Source: Rhodoferax sp. PAMC 29310 (GTDB lineage Bacteria > Pseudomonadota > Gammaproteobacteria > Burkholderiales > Burkholderiaceae_C). Taken from it: a stretch of DNA of 64,000 bases. A program made the position numbers and the translations under genes. Positions 1-8,273 of the stretch are shown here, piece after piece; the stretch's first letter is position 1; each line of letters begins with the position of its first letter. The notes below the pieces were generated by a model that did no database searches, was not told the DNA's origin, and was given only the letters and a program-made list of their open reading frames with translations. Where the stretch lies: assembly GCF_017948265.1 (NCBI RefSeq), contig NZ_CP072852.1, positions 3,348,001-3,412,000 on the forward strand. The letters are read 5' to 3'.

Positions 1-1580
1 TGGGTGGCCATCTGCGAAAACAGTTTGGCGCGGTCTGCGCCCTGCAGCGTGAGCACGCGCAAATCTGGCGCCATGCGCTGCGCCTCAAGCTGCCAGTTGA
101 ACACCAGCGAGGTGGGCACCACCACCAACGTGGGCCGGTCCATGCGGCCACTCTGTTTTTCCACCAGCACATGGGCCAGCGCCTGCGCGGTTTTTCCCAG
201 GCCCATGTCATCGGCCAAGATGCCGCCCAGGTGTTGCGCCCGCAGGTACTGCAGCCACGCTAAACCTTCTAACTGGTAGCCGCGCAATTGCACCTGCAGG
301 CCCACCGGGGCACTCACCGGCTGCGGGGTGCCGATGGTTTTCAGGCGTTGGGCCAAGCTGGCCAATCCCGCATCGCCTTCCAGTTGCCAGCCTCCTTGCG
401 GGCCGACGCGGTGGGCTTCCACCAGGGCGCTGCGCAAGGCGTCCATTCGGCGTGCCTCCCAGGCCCCCAGATGCAGCGGCTCGCCGGGCTGGCGGCCACG
501 CTGAGGGTCGGTCAGCAAATCGACCATCGCGCCAATGATGGCTTTCAGTGGCGCGGCCAGCGCGTCAATGCGCCTCCCGCCCGGTGCGCGCAGCGAGATC
601 AGTGCCTGGTCGTCAATGGCCGCCATCTTGGCGGCATTGAGCCAGCGCGGGTCGCGCTTGAGCAGGTCGGCTAGCAGCGGTGCCAGGTCCAGCATTTCGC
701 CGTCAATCTCAATGCCCAGGCTCAGCAACCAGGCGCCTTCGCGCTCGGGCAGATGCAGCTTTTGCACCGGGCGCTCGCGCTCTGCCAGCGGCCCATCCAG
801 TTCCTTGCCCAGCACCTCACCCGTGTCGGGCTGCACGATCAACTTCCAGCGTGTCACCCCCACACTTTCATGGGCAAAGCCGGGCTGCACCACCACCTGC
901 CAGCCCAGCGCCTGCAGGCGCGGCACTTGCTCGGCCCAAAAATCACCAAAGAACGCTTCTTGCGACAGCGTCCACACTGCGCCCAGCGTGGGCATGCCGG
1001 CCTCGCCTTCTTCCCGATGGCGCCACTGCAACTGCTGCGTCGACACCGGCAGCAAGCCCAGCTCCCAGACCAGGTCCATGGCATCGGCTTCGGCCGCCAG
1101 GTCGCGCTGCATGCGCCGTACCGGGCCGCCTGTGTCATACAGATCTTGCACGGCAGAGGGTCGGCTGTTGAGCACTGAGGTAGGGGCAGGTGTTTGCCAT
1201 TGCGCGCCACCGCCCGTGCCGTCATCGGTGCGGTAAGTCCAGTCAATTTGGACCAATGTCACGCTACTCCCCCGCGCGGCCAGTTTGCCGTGGGGTTTGA
1301 GACCCAGCAGGCCCTCGCCCCGACCCAGGGTTTGCAGGGTGATGCGCGGGCGAAAGTGGCCCACCACGGTGCCCACCTCTGTGGTGGGCAAATCAAGTGG
1401 CGTGGACTCTGCGCCGGCTTGGTCGCGTAGCAAGGCCATCACATGGGCGGCATCCGCATCCAGCAGCGGGGGCAGGCTTTTCAGGGTAGCCGCATCGGCC
1501 TGGCTGAGCAGCGCAGCCACCCACGCGGCAATGGTCTGCGCGCGTCGGGGGTTGGCTGGGGGTTTTGCACTGCGGGTCAT
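1..1580 (-). CDS. SNF2-family helicase, N-terminal part (cut by window edge)
   Basis: The minus frame is open from an ATG at 1580 to the window edge, about 526 codons, so the C-terminal helicase half is missing. Near the edge it reads QLRGYQLEGLAWL followed by ADDMGLGKT, which is the SNF2/Rad54 Walker A with its conserved upstream glutamine motif, then a VVVPTSLVFNW stretch (motif Ia). The long preceding part, about 430 residues, has no motif I know and would be the substrate- or protein-binding extension found in bacterial HepA/RapA-like or SNF2-related enzymes. These are DNA-dependent ATPase translocases. No strong ribosome site is visible before the ATG, so the start is uncertain. The gene is divergent from the hydrolase at 1787. 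Confidence 0.8.
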   Translation of the reverse strand, partial: MTRSAKPPANPRRAQTIAAWVAALLSQADAATLKSLPPLLDADAAHVMALLRDQAGAESTPLDLPTTEVGTVVGHFRPRITLQTLGRGEGLLGLKPHGKLAARGSSVTLVQIDWTYRTDDGTGGGAQWQTPAPTSVLNSRPSAVQDLYDTGGPVRRMQRDLAAEADAMDLVWELGLLPVSTQQLQWRHREEGEAGMPTLGAVWTLSQEAFFGDFWAEQVPRLQALGWQVVVQPGFAHESVGVTRWKLIVQPDTGEVLGKELDGPLAERERPVQKLHLPEREGAWLLSLGIEIDGEMLDLAPLLADLLKRDPRWLNAAKMAAIDDQALISLRAPGGRRIDALAAPLKAIIGAMVDLLTDPQRGRQPGEPLHLGAWEARRMDALRSALVEAHRVGPQGGWQLEGDAGLASLAQRLKTIGTPQPVSAPVGLQVQLRGYQLEGLAWLQYLRAQHLGGILADDMGLGKTAQALAHVLVEKQSGRMDRPTLVVVPTSLVFNWQLEAQRMAPDLRVLTLQGADRAKLFSQMAT

Positions 1581-1786
1581 GCGCCGATGCTAAGGGGTGA
1601 ATCCAATCAAGCCGGGGCGCGGGTGCCGGCCTCTGAAGGTTTCTTGCCCGGTGTGTCCAAAATTAGTCCCCTTTAGATCTCACCCGACTGCCCCGCTGCC
1701 ACGTTGATCTATCCCCCTGCCGTTCAGCAGGGTGTCCCTATCGGCGGAGAATGAGGTGCAACATTCATTGACCAACAGGAGTAGTT

Positions 1787-2479
1787 ATGGGAAATATGGT
1801 GACTTTTCAGCGCCCGGACGGCAAGGCTGTGCAGGGCTATCTGGCCGAACCGGCCCAACCCAATGGTGCACCCGCCATTGTGGTGATTCAGGAATGGTGG
1901 GGCTTGAACGACCAGATTCGCGGCGTGGCCGACCGCCTGGCACTGGCCGGCTTTCAGGCGCTGGTGCCTGACCTGTACCGCGGCAAAGCCACGGTGGAGC
2001 AAGAGGAAGCGCACCACCTCATGACCGGGCTCGACTTCGGTGACGCCGCCGGGCAAGACATACGCGGTGCGGTTCAATATTTGAAGACCCGTGCCCCCAA
2101 GGTCGGGGTCACTGGCTTTTGCATGGGCGGCGCGCTCACGCTGCTGGCGCTCACCCAATCGCCCGAGATCGATGCCGGCGTGGTCTGGTATGGCTGCCCA
2201 CCGCTGGAGTACATCGACGCCACCAAAATCACCGCGCCGCTGCAAGGCCACTGGGCCACGCAAGACGAGTTCTTCAAGATCGACACCATTGATGCGCTGC
2301 AAGAGAAGTTGACCGCCGCTGGCGTGGGGTTTGATTTCCATCGCTACCTGGCCCACCACGCCTTTGCGAATGAGACTGCCGCCGGCCCAGGCCGCATTCC
2401 CGCCACCCAATACGACGCTGTCTGGGCGCAACAAGCCTGGGATCGCACCCTTCGCTTCTTTGGTAAACATTTGGGCTAG
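1787..2479 (+). CDS. Dienelactone hydrolase family protein
   Basis: A 230-residue alpha/beta hydrolase of the carboxymethylenebutenolidase (dienelactone hydrolase) family, which opens lactone rings in chlorocatechol degradation, although many members have other ester substrates. The nucleophile is Cys112 in GFCMGG, with Asp160 (ATQDEF) and His191 (HHAFAN) completing the Cys-Asp-His triad at the expected spacing. The N-terminal VIQEWWGLND block is also typical. The ribosome site AACAGGAG at 1774-1782 fixes the start. No aromatic-degradation genes lie nearby, so the true substrate is open. The gene converges on the bacteriohemerythrin gene. Confidence 0.9.
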   Translation: MGNMVTFQRPDGKAVQGYLAEPAQPNGAPAIVVIQEWWGLNDQIRGVADRLALAGFQALVPDLYRGKATVEQEEAHHLMTGLDFGDAAGQDIRGAVQYLKTRAPKVGVTGFCMGGALTLLALTQSPEIDAGVVWYGCPPLEYIDATKITAPLQGHWATQDEFFKIDTIDALQEKLTAAGVGFDFHRYLAHHAFANETAAGPGRIPATQYDAVWAQQAWDRTLRFFGKHLG

Positions 2480-2542
2480 CGCGCCTCCGCCCCACCCCGA
2501 GCACTCCCGCATGGGCCCGGTTGAAGTTGGCCCCGTGAATTG

Positions 2543-3058
2543 CTAGCGGTGTGGCGCAGTGCCATGGACACCGGCGCTGCGCTTGCGGCCGAACAAGCGG
2601 ACGAAAAAACCGCCGGACTCCTGGGTGGGCTGCAACACCGCTGGGGTTGGCGTCGGCTGGTTGGCATACCATTTTCCGAAACGCAGGTCGTGCGTCATGA
2701 TGTGACCAATCAGCCACTTGTTCAGGAACCGGCGCAGCTCCTGGACGCGGTCCTCGTTCCACGCCTCGCCGTTGCCCAAAAAGTCCGCCACCTGGGCGCC
2801 AAACTCTTCATGCAACTTCAAATGTTGCTCAAAAGCGGGGTAGCCGCTTTTCTCCATCAAGGCTTGCTCGTTGGTGAAATGCGTCACCACATAGTCCAGC
2901 CACTCCTCCACGGTTTGGTCCACTGAGTCGAGATGCAGCGCACGGACCAGCGTGAACAAGTGCCGATGCTCCTGGTCCACCTGACCCACACCAATCTTGA
3001 ACCCATCACGCCACTCGATGACGTAGGGTGCTTTCTTCAACTCTGCTGCTTCCGCCAT
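2543..3058 (-). CDS. Bacteriohemerythrin
   Basis: A 171-residue cytoplasmic hemerythrin-like protein that binds O2 at a non-heme di-iron site. All seven ligands are visible: His31 (DQEHRH), His60 and Glu64 (THFTNE), His79 and His83 (QHLKLH), and His119 and Asp124 (HIMTHD). I start at the ATG at 3058 because GGAAG lies just upstream; an in-frame ATG at 3103 would add 15 unconserved residues. After residue 130 a proline- and threonine-rich tail of about 40 residues extends beyond the usual domain. Likely roles are oxygen storage, delivery or sensing; no partner gene is adjacent. Confidence 0.92.
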   Translation of the reverse strand: MAEAAELKKAPYVIEWRDGFKIGVGQVDQEHRHLFTLVRALHLDSVDQTVEEWLDYVVTHFTNEQALMEKSGYPAFEQHLKLHEEFGAQVADFLGNGEAWNEDRVQELRRFLNKWLIGHIMTHDLRFGKWYANQPTPTPAVLQPTQESGGFFVRLFGRKRSAGVHGTAPHR

Positions 3059-3305
3059 GGGGCTTCCTTCTTTTTGAATGACATCACGACCCGGCCGGGC
3101 CACCAGTTACCCCCTGCGTGCTGGCACCCTGCAGGGGAGGTCCAAGTGGCCTGACCAATCCATGGCAAAACTTTACGCTGCAATGCAGCAAAAGATCAGC
3201 CCCGCCTGACCGTTTCTGCGACTTCATTGCGCCACATCAATCCGATTCAGCCCGCCTGAAACCGCCCGCAACGCGGAGACGCCGAAACCAACCCCGATTT
3301 GTGTG

Positions 3306-3363
3306 CCAAATTAGCCTCCAGCGCCAGTGAAGCAAGCGCAATATGCTATTCATTCAATAGCAA
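3306..3363 (+). repeat. Dispersed palindromic repeat, copy 1
   Basis: Begins CCAAATTAGCCTCC and ends in the hairpin TGCTATT-cattc-AATAGCA (3344-3362). It matches the layout of the copies near 5515, 13979, 37322, 50755, 52043, 52414 and 54671. Confidence 0.65.
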
Positions 3364-3483
3364 CGTATCTCCCTGCGCCGGTCACCTCGTTGCTGCGCGC
3401 TGCCGTGGCAGGGCCAGCCCACCTTGGCCTGCCCGCGTCCCATGCCCCGCGCGACACCTCCAACCGCCTTTTATTGACTTTAT

Positions 3484-3499
3484 AAGACGATCGGTCTAA
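3484..3499. promoter_or_regulatory. Operator O1, upstream of the TetR-family gene
   Basis: An inverted repeat, AGAC-GATCG-GTCT flanked by A and A, ends 10 bases before the acuR start. The same element, with one central base changed, lies before acuI (4166-4181). Two matching palindromes flanking a TetR gene and its neighbour are what an autoregulating repressor would use. Confidence 0.75.
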
Positions 3500-3509
3500 T
3501 ATCGGCGGA

Positions 3510-4148
3510 ATGGAAGTTCTGCTCTCAACACCCCCTCGTCGGGGTCGCCCTCCAAAATCGCGTGACGGCGTGGTGGAGACGCGCGAGTTGCTGCTGCGTG
3601 CGGGGTTGGAGGTGCTGACTGAAAAAGGATTTTCGGCAGCAGGCTTGGACGAAATTTTGCGTCGCGGTGGCGTGCCAAAAGGCTCGTTTTATCATCACTT
3701 TGAGAGCAAAGAAGCCTTTGGCGCCGAGCTGATTGAGCGTTACTCCGCTTATTTTGTGCGCAAAATCGAACGCCATCTGGGCGATACCAGCCTGTCACCC
3801 CTTCAGCGGCTGCGCCGCTTTGTTGCGGATGCCCATGCCGGCATGGCCCGCCACGACTTTCGGCGCGGCTGCCTCATTGGCAACCTCGGTCAAGAAATGG
3901 GCACCCTGCCGGAAAGCTTTCGGGCTCGGCTGCTCGATGTGTTTGCCGATTGGCAGACCCGTTTTGCCCGCTGCCTCAGGGCCGCGCAAGACGCGGGTGA
4001 ACTCTCTCGCCAAGCCGATTGCGATGAGCTCGCCGCCTTCTTCTGGATTGGCTGGGAAGGCGCGGTTTTAAGAGCCAAGCTGGAGCGCAGCGGCGCGCCG
4101 CTAGACCTGTTTGGGCGCGTGTTTTTTGCCAGATTGCCCCCCGGCTAA
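3510..4148 (+). CDS. acuR: TetR-family repressor, AcuR-like
   Basis: A 212-residue TetR/AcrR regulator. Residues about 22-70 form the DNA-binding domain, with AGLDEILRRGGVPKGSF as helix-turn-helix and the family signature YHHFESKEAF after it. The rest is a helical ligand domain with the RGCLIGNLGQE block seen in AcuR/NemR-type regulators. Its partner downstream is acuI, as in the acuR-acuI-dddL operon of Rhodobacter, where AcuR is induced by acrylate. The operator at 3484-3499 overlaps its own promoter, so autoregulation is likely. The inducer here (acrylate or another electrophile) is inferred from the partner gene. Confidence 0.82.
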   Translation: MEVLLSTPPRRGRPPKSRDGVVETRELLLRAGLEVLTEKGFSAAGLDEILRRGGVPKGSFYHHFESKEAFGAELIERYSAYFVRKIERHLGDTSLSPLQRLRRFVADAHAGMARHDFRRGCLIGNLGQEMGTLPESFRARLLDVFADWQTRFARCLRAAQDAGELSRQADCDELAAFFWIGWEGAVLRAKLERSGAPLDLFGRVFFARLPPG

Positions 4149-4165
4149 CTTTTTTTAGATTTTTA

Positions 4166-4181
4166 AAGACGATCAGTCTAA
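4166..4181. promoter_or_regulatory. Operator O2, upstream of acuI
   Basis: AGAC-GATCA-GTCT flanked by A and A differs from O1 by one base in 16. It lies 49 bases before the acuI start within an AT-rich promoter-like stretch, so the neighbouring repressor probably controls acuI separately from itself. Confidence 0.75.
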
Positions 4182-4230
4182 ATCTTAAAATTTTTGCAAC
4201 CATCAATTTTTCAACCCCAAGGAGACCCCC

Positions 4231-5214
4231 ATGTTCAAAGGCATCTTGATCGAAAAAGACGAGTCCGGCTACCGCGCTTCCCTCAAAGACATTGACGAAA
4301 CGCAGCTGCCCGAGGGCGACGTCACCGTGCGCGTCAGCCACTCCACCCTCAACTACAAAGACGGCTTGGCCATCACCGGCAAAGCGCCGGTGGTGCGCAA
4401 ATTCCCCATGGTGCCGGGCATTGACCTGGCGGGCACCGTGGAGCACAGCGAGCATCCTGACTACAAGGTCGGCGACGCGGTGCTGCTCAACGGCTGGGGC
4501 GTGGGTGAAGGCCACTGGGGCGGTCTGGCGCAAAAAGCCCGGGTGAAAGGCAACTGGCTGGTGCCGCTGCCAACCGCCTTCTCGCCACAGCAGGCCATGT
4601 CCATCGGCACCGCCGGCTACACCGCCATGCTGTGTGTGCTGGCCCTGGAGCGCCAAGGCGTCAAGCCCGCCGATGGTGAAATTTTGGTCACCGGCGCAGC
4701 AGGTGGTGTGGGCAGCGTCGCCATTGCGGTGCTCAGCCAACTCGGCTACACCGTGGTGGCCGTGAGCGGCCGCCCCGAAGAGTCCGATTACCTTAAAGGA
4801 CTGGGCGCGGTAGAAGTGTTGGAGCGCGCCCAGTTTTCAGCGCCAGGCAAACCCATGGGCAAAGAGCGCTGGGCGGGCGCGGTCGATGTGGTGGGCAGCC
4901 ACACCCTGGCCAACGTCTGCGCCACCACCAAGTATCGCGGTGTGGTCACCGCCTGCGGGTTGGCCGGTGGCATGGATTTTCCGGCGTCGGTCATGCCGTT
5001 CATCCTGCGCGGCGTCACCTTGGTGGGCGTGGACAGTGTCATGTGCCCGCAAGCTGATCGACTGGAAGCCTGGCAACGCCTGGGCACGGATCTGGACCTG
5101 GCCAAACTCGGCGTCATCAGCCGTGATATCGGCCTCAGTGAAGTCGTGCCCGTGGCCACCCAGCTGCTCAACGGCGAAGTCAAAGGCCGTGTGGTGGTGG
5201 ACGTGAGTCGCTGA
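4231..5214 (+). CDS. acuI: Acryloyl-CoA reductase (NADPH), AcuI/YhdH family
   Basis: A 327-residue zinc-free medium-chain dehydrogenase/reductase. It has the YhdH/AcuI hallmarks: [13 protein letters not shown] near residue 40, PGIDLAGTV near 65, and the nucleotide-binding turn [12 protein letters not shown] near 155. AcuI reduces acryloyl-CoA to propionyl-CoA, detoxifying acrylate formed from dimethylsulfoniopropionate or 3-hydroxypropionate. The ribosome site AAGGAGA at 4219-4225 fixes the start. No DMSP lyase gene is in the window, so detoxification of acryloyl-CoA made elsewhere is the safer reading. Control by the upstream TetR protein is supported by operator O2. Confidence 0.9.
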   Translation: MFKGILIEKDESGYRASLKDIDETQLPEGDVTVRVSHSTLNYKDGLAITGKAPVVRKFPMVPGIDLAGTVEHSEHPDYKVGDAVLLNGWGVGEGHWGGLAQKARVKGNWLVPLPTAFSPQQAMSIGTAGYTAMLCVLALERQGVKPADGEILVTGAAGGVGSVAIAVLSQLGYTVVAVSGRPEESDYLKGLGAVEVLERAQFSAPGKPMGKERWAGAVDVVGSHTLANVCATTKYRGVVTACGLAGGMDFPASVMPFILRGVTLVGVDSVMCPQADRLEAWQRLGTDLDLAKLGVISRDIGLSEVVPVATQLLNGEVKGRVVVDVSR

Positions 5215-5430
5215 TTTGCAGTAACTACTCAGGTCTGCCATTTTTTTGTAGGTCGGGTGAGCCCAAGGCATCACCCGGCACCTGCGATAACGGGCCGGCG
5301 CGATCAATCGGGTGACGCAAGTCAAAGAATGCTTTGACTTAAGGTGATGGGTGCCAATGATGGCTGTTGTACCGAAGGTGCCAGTGGTGCTTTCGGCGCA
5401 GCGATTCTCGGGAGTTTTCCCCCACTCACT

Positions 5431-5500
5431 CCCGCCGGGCGAGAGAGGGTTGGGGTGAAAGTGGGGGTTACAGCGCAAGAATTGCTGCACATTAAATAGC
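5431..5500 (+). repeat. G-rich dispersed repeat, copy 1
   Basis: Runs from CCCGCCGGGCGAGAGAGG through TTGGGGTGAAAGTGGGGG to ATTGCTGCACATTAAATAGC. The same series of blocks, in the same order with few changes, recurs at 43127-43203. Confidence 0.75.
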
Positions 5501-5514
5501 CACCAATTTGCAAG

Positions 5515-5575
5515 CCAAATAGAGCTCTAGCCCACACGAAATATCCGCATATCGCTATCTAAAGCGTAGCAATTT
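5515..5575 (+). repeat. Dispersed palindromic repeat, copy 2
   Basis: Begins CCAAATAGAGCTCTAGCCC and ends in GCTATC-taaagc-GTAGC, the same layout as the other copies in this window. Confidence 0.6.
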
Positions 5576-5669
5576 GGCGTTGACTTACACCCTGTGGATT
5601 GCAAGGGGTGGGCCACTTCTTATATGCTGGTGGGCAAGATTTTTACCCCAGGCTAGCATAGGAGATCCC

Positions 5670-6533
5670 ATGACCCGCCAGACCCCGCACCCCCTCGCCC
5701 TGCGCCGACGCGACTGGCTATTGGGCACTGCTGCCGGACTCACTGGCTTTGGCCAGGCACAGGCTGCCGACGCGGCGCCCCTGCCCATCTTTGACGCCCA
5801 CCTGCACTACAGCCACGACGCTTGGGAAACCCTTCCGCCCAAAGACGCCATCGCGCTTCTGCGCAAAGCCGGTCTGAAGCGCGCCATGGTCTCCAGCAGC
5901 AGCGACGAGGGCACCCAGATGCTGTTTGCCGAAGCGCCTGATCTCATCATCCCCTCACTGCGGCCCTACCGCCAGCGCGGCGAGTTGTCCACCTGGATGC
6001 ACGACGCCACCGTGGTCGGCATGTTGGAGCAGCGTCTGGCCAAGTACCGCTACGCCGCCATTGGCGAATACCACATCTACGGCAAAGACGCTGACTTGCC
6101 CGTCATACGCAAGGTGGTGGGGTTGGCAAAAAAGCACCGCATCTTCCTGCACTCGCATTCGGACGCAGATGCCATCGAACGCCAGTTTCAGCAAGACCCC
6201 AGCGCCCGCATTCTCTGGGCGCACTCCGGCTTTGACGCCCCCGACAAAGTAGGAGCCATGCTCGCCCGCTTTCCCAATCTGTGGTGCGATCTGGCCTTTC
6301 GCAGCGACCACGCCACCATGGGGCGCATTGACCCCAACTGGCGAAAAGTCTTCATCGCCTACCCTGACCGCTTTGTGGTCGGCACTGACACCTTCACCCC
6401 CGAGCGCTGGTACTACATTGGCGAGCACGCCAACTGGACGCGCACCTGGCTCACTGGTTTGCCCACTGAGGTGGTCGAGCGCATTGCCTACCGCAACGGC
6501 GAAGCGCTGTTCGCGTCGCTGCTGAAGGCCTGA
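5670..6533 (+). CDS. Exported amidohydrolase (TIM-barrel metal-dependent hydrolase)
   Basis: A 287-residue amidohydrolase-2-like protein. After MTRQTPHPLALRRRDWLLG it has a twin-arginine-type signal that ends near AQAADAA, so export of a folded metalloenzyme is likely. The barrel shows the metal motif DAHLHYS, then HSHSDAD, WAHSGFD and a late GTDTF aspartate motif, in the family order. The ATG at 5670 follows AGGAGAT; an in-frame ATG at 5574 would add 32 unlikely residues before the signal. The next two genes follow within a few bases, so the three are probably one operon acting in the periplasm. The substrate is unknown. Confidence 0.8.
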   Translation: MTRQTPHPLALRRRDWLLGTAAGLTGFGQAQAADAAPLPIFDAHLHYSHDAWETLPPKDAIALLRKAGLKRAMVSSSSDEGTQMLFAEAPDLIIPSLRPYRQRGELSTWMHDATVVGMLEQRLAKYRYAAIGEYHIYGKDADLPVIRKVVGLAKKHRIFLHSHSDADAIERQFQQDPSARILWAHSGFDAPDKVGAMLARFPNLWCDLAFRSDHATMGRIDPNWRKVFIAYPDRFVVGTDTFTPERWYYIGEHANWTRTWLTGLPTEVVERIAYRNGEALFASLLKA

Positions 6534-6537
6534 CGAC

Positions 6538-6954
6538 GTGGCAACACGCCCCCAGTGGCAAGCCGTCCGCGCTCTTGCCGTGGCTGCCGTGTGCATCAGC
6601 GCCCTCGCGGCGCACGCGGCCACCTGCCCGTTGCCCGCAGACACACCATCGCTCATGACCACCGGGCCGGTGCAAGCCACTTGGTCCACCGAGCCGGCCT
6701 TTCCCACGGTGGGCGAACCGTTTGTGATGCAACTCACCCTGTGCCCCGCCTCGGCGCAGTTGGTGAAAGTGGATGCCGAAATGCCCGACCACCGCCACGG
6801 CATGAACTACCAACCCAGCTTCATCGCACAGGGTGACGGCCAGTGGCGAGTCGAGGGCATGGTCTGGCACATGGCCGGGCGCTGGCTGCTGAAAGTGGAT
6901 ACCCGCTGGGACGGCAGCCCGCACCGCCTGACGCAGTCAGTGCAGTTGAAGTGA
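6538..6954 (+). CDS. Secreted YtkA-like domain protein
   Basis: A 138-residue protein starting at a GTG four bases after the previous stop. Residues 1-28 form a signal peptide ending AAHAA. The mature part carries MPDHRHGMNY and, after about 20 residues, EGMVWHMAGRW, the pattern of YtkA-like/FixH-like immunoglobulin-fold domains whose His and Met residues may bind copper. It overlaps the di-heme peroxidase gene by four bases (GTGA), which suggests translational coupling and a joint periplasmic role. The copper idea comes from the family; nothing here proves it. Confidence 0.7.
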   Translation: MATRPQWQAVRALAVAAVCISALAAHAATCPLPADTPSLMTTGPVQATWSTEPAFPTVGEPFVMQLTLCPASAQLVKVDAEMPDHRHGMNYQPSFIAQGDGQWRVEGMVWHMAGRWLLKVDTRWDGSPHRLTQSVQLK

Positions 6955-8150
6955 CTCGCCCCCCTTTGAGACGGCGTTGGCTCAAACCCCTGATGTTGGG
7001 CGCAGCGCTGCTGGCCGCCATGACGTGGCTGACCCTGCCTGCCTCCAGTCAGCCCCAGCAACCGCCCTCGACTGCCGCGCCAGCCGGGCTGCTCGAATTT
7101 ACCGCCGACGAGCGGGCGCAGATCGTGGCGCATGGCCCCTGGCCGCCTGTGGTGCGCCCCGATGCCTCTAACCGCGTAGCCACCCAGGCCACGGCGGTTC
7201 AATGGGGCGTCTCGCTGTTTTTTGATGCGCGCTTGTCGGGCAATGGCAAGTTGGCCTGCGCCAGTTGCCACCAGTCGGCCCGGGCCTTTCAAGACGGTTT
7301 GCCGACCGCCGTGGGCCGCCTCAACGGTCGGCGCAACACGCCCAGCCTGCTCGACAGCGCCCAGGCGCGCTGGTTAGGCTGGGGTGGCAGTCACGACTCT
7401 TTGTGGGCGGCCAGCCTGACCCCGCTGCTTGACGACGGCGAAATGCACCAAACCCTCACCAGCCTGGGTGAGCGCCTGCGCAACACGCCCGAGTTGGCCC
7501 AGGGCTACCAAGCCGCTTTTGGGCAAGCGCTGCCCAGCGACGATGCCACGTTGGCTGTGGATGTAGCCAAGGCCCTGGCCGCCTACCAAAGCACGCTGGT
7601 GTCGACGCGCACCCCGTTTGACGATTTCCGCGACGCTCTTAGCCGTGGCGACGCCCAAGCCGCCGTCAGCTACCCCCTCGCTGCCCAGCGCGGCCTGCGC
7701 CTGTTCATCGGGGAGGGGCGTTGCACCGTGTGCCATGCCGGCCCGCGCTTTAGCAACGGCGAGTTTGCCGACATTAGTGTGCCCTTTTTTGTACCGGGCG
7801 GTGTGGATTCAGGCCGCTACAGCGGGTTACAGCAACTGCTGCGCAGCAACTACAACCGCCTGGGGAAATTCAACGACGCGGGCGGCAAAGACCCCAGCGC
7901 CGTTGGCACCCGCCACGTCATTCTTGAGCCGCGCCACTTTGGTGAATTCCGGGTGCCGGGCTTGCGCCACCTGAGCGAGACCGCGCCCTACATGCACAAC
8001 GGCAGCCTGGCCCGCATTGAAGACGTGGTACAGCACTACTCCGATCTCAACGAAGACCGCCTGCATGCCGACGGCGAACGCATCCTGCGGCCCTTGCACC
8101 TCAGCCCCCACCAAGCCGCCGACCTGGCCGCTTTTTTGCGCAGTCTGTGA
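6951..8150 (+). CDS. Di-heme cytochrome c peroxidase (MauG/CcpA family)
   Basis: About 399 residues from a GTG that overlaps the previous stop. An N-terminal hydrophobic segment (residues 13-31) would export or anchor it. Two heme c sites are present, CASCH (103-107) and CTVCH (258-262), and the family block APYMHNGSLARIEDVV lies near the end. Members either reduce H2O2 or, like MauG and MbnH, oxidise residues in a partner protein. The tight linkage to a small secreted His/Met-rich protein makes the partner-oxidising mode worth considering. An ATG at 6993 is a less likely start because it would shorten the signal. The gene ends 86 bases before an insertion sequence. Confidence 0.87.
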   Translation: MTRPPLRRRWLKPLMLGAALLAAMTWLTLPASSQPQQPPSTAAPAGLLEFTADERAQIVAHGPWPPVVRPDASNRVATQATAVQWGVSLFFDARLSGNGKLACASCHQSARAFQDGLPTAVGRLNGRRNTPSLLDSAQARWLGWGGSHDSLWAASLTPLLDDGEMHQTLTSLGERLRNTPELAQGYQAAFGQALPSDDATLAVDVAKALAAYQSTLVSTRTPFDDFRDALSRGDAQAAVSYPLAAQRGLRLFIGEGRCTVCHAGPRFSNGEFADISVPFFVPGGVDSGRYSGLQQLLRSNYNRLGKFNDAGGKDPSAVGTRHVILEPRHFGEFRVPGLRHLSETAPYMHNGSLARIEDVVQHYSDLNEDRLHADGERILRPLHLSPHQAADLAAFLRSL

Positions 8151-8273
8151 GCGGCAAAAAATCAAGTGCCAAATGGGACCGCAGCCCCCACCGCTGCAAC
8201 GGCGGCGAAGCGCTTCATTCAGGGATGGCTCAAAATTGACCTTGCCCCTGGAATCCGTATCCCATAACCGAGA

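Larger units (their letters stand above)
3059..3509. other. Intergenic region between bacteriohemerythrin and acuR
   Basis: No convincing coding sequence in 451 bases. It holds the upstream region of the leftward hemerythrin gene, one copy of the dispersed palindromic repeat (3306-3363), and, at its right end, the operator that overlaps the acuR promoter. Confidence 0.6.
5215..5669. other. Intergenic region with two repeat types
   Basis: No convincing gene. It contains a G-rich repeat shared with 43127-43203 (here 5431-5500) and, at 5515-5575, one copy of the dispersed palindromic repeat. The ribosome site for the amidohydrolase (AGGAGAT) is at the right end. Confidence 0.6.
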
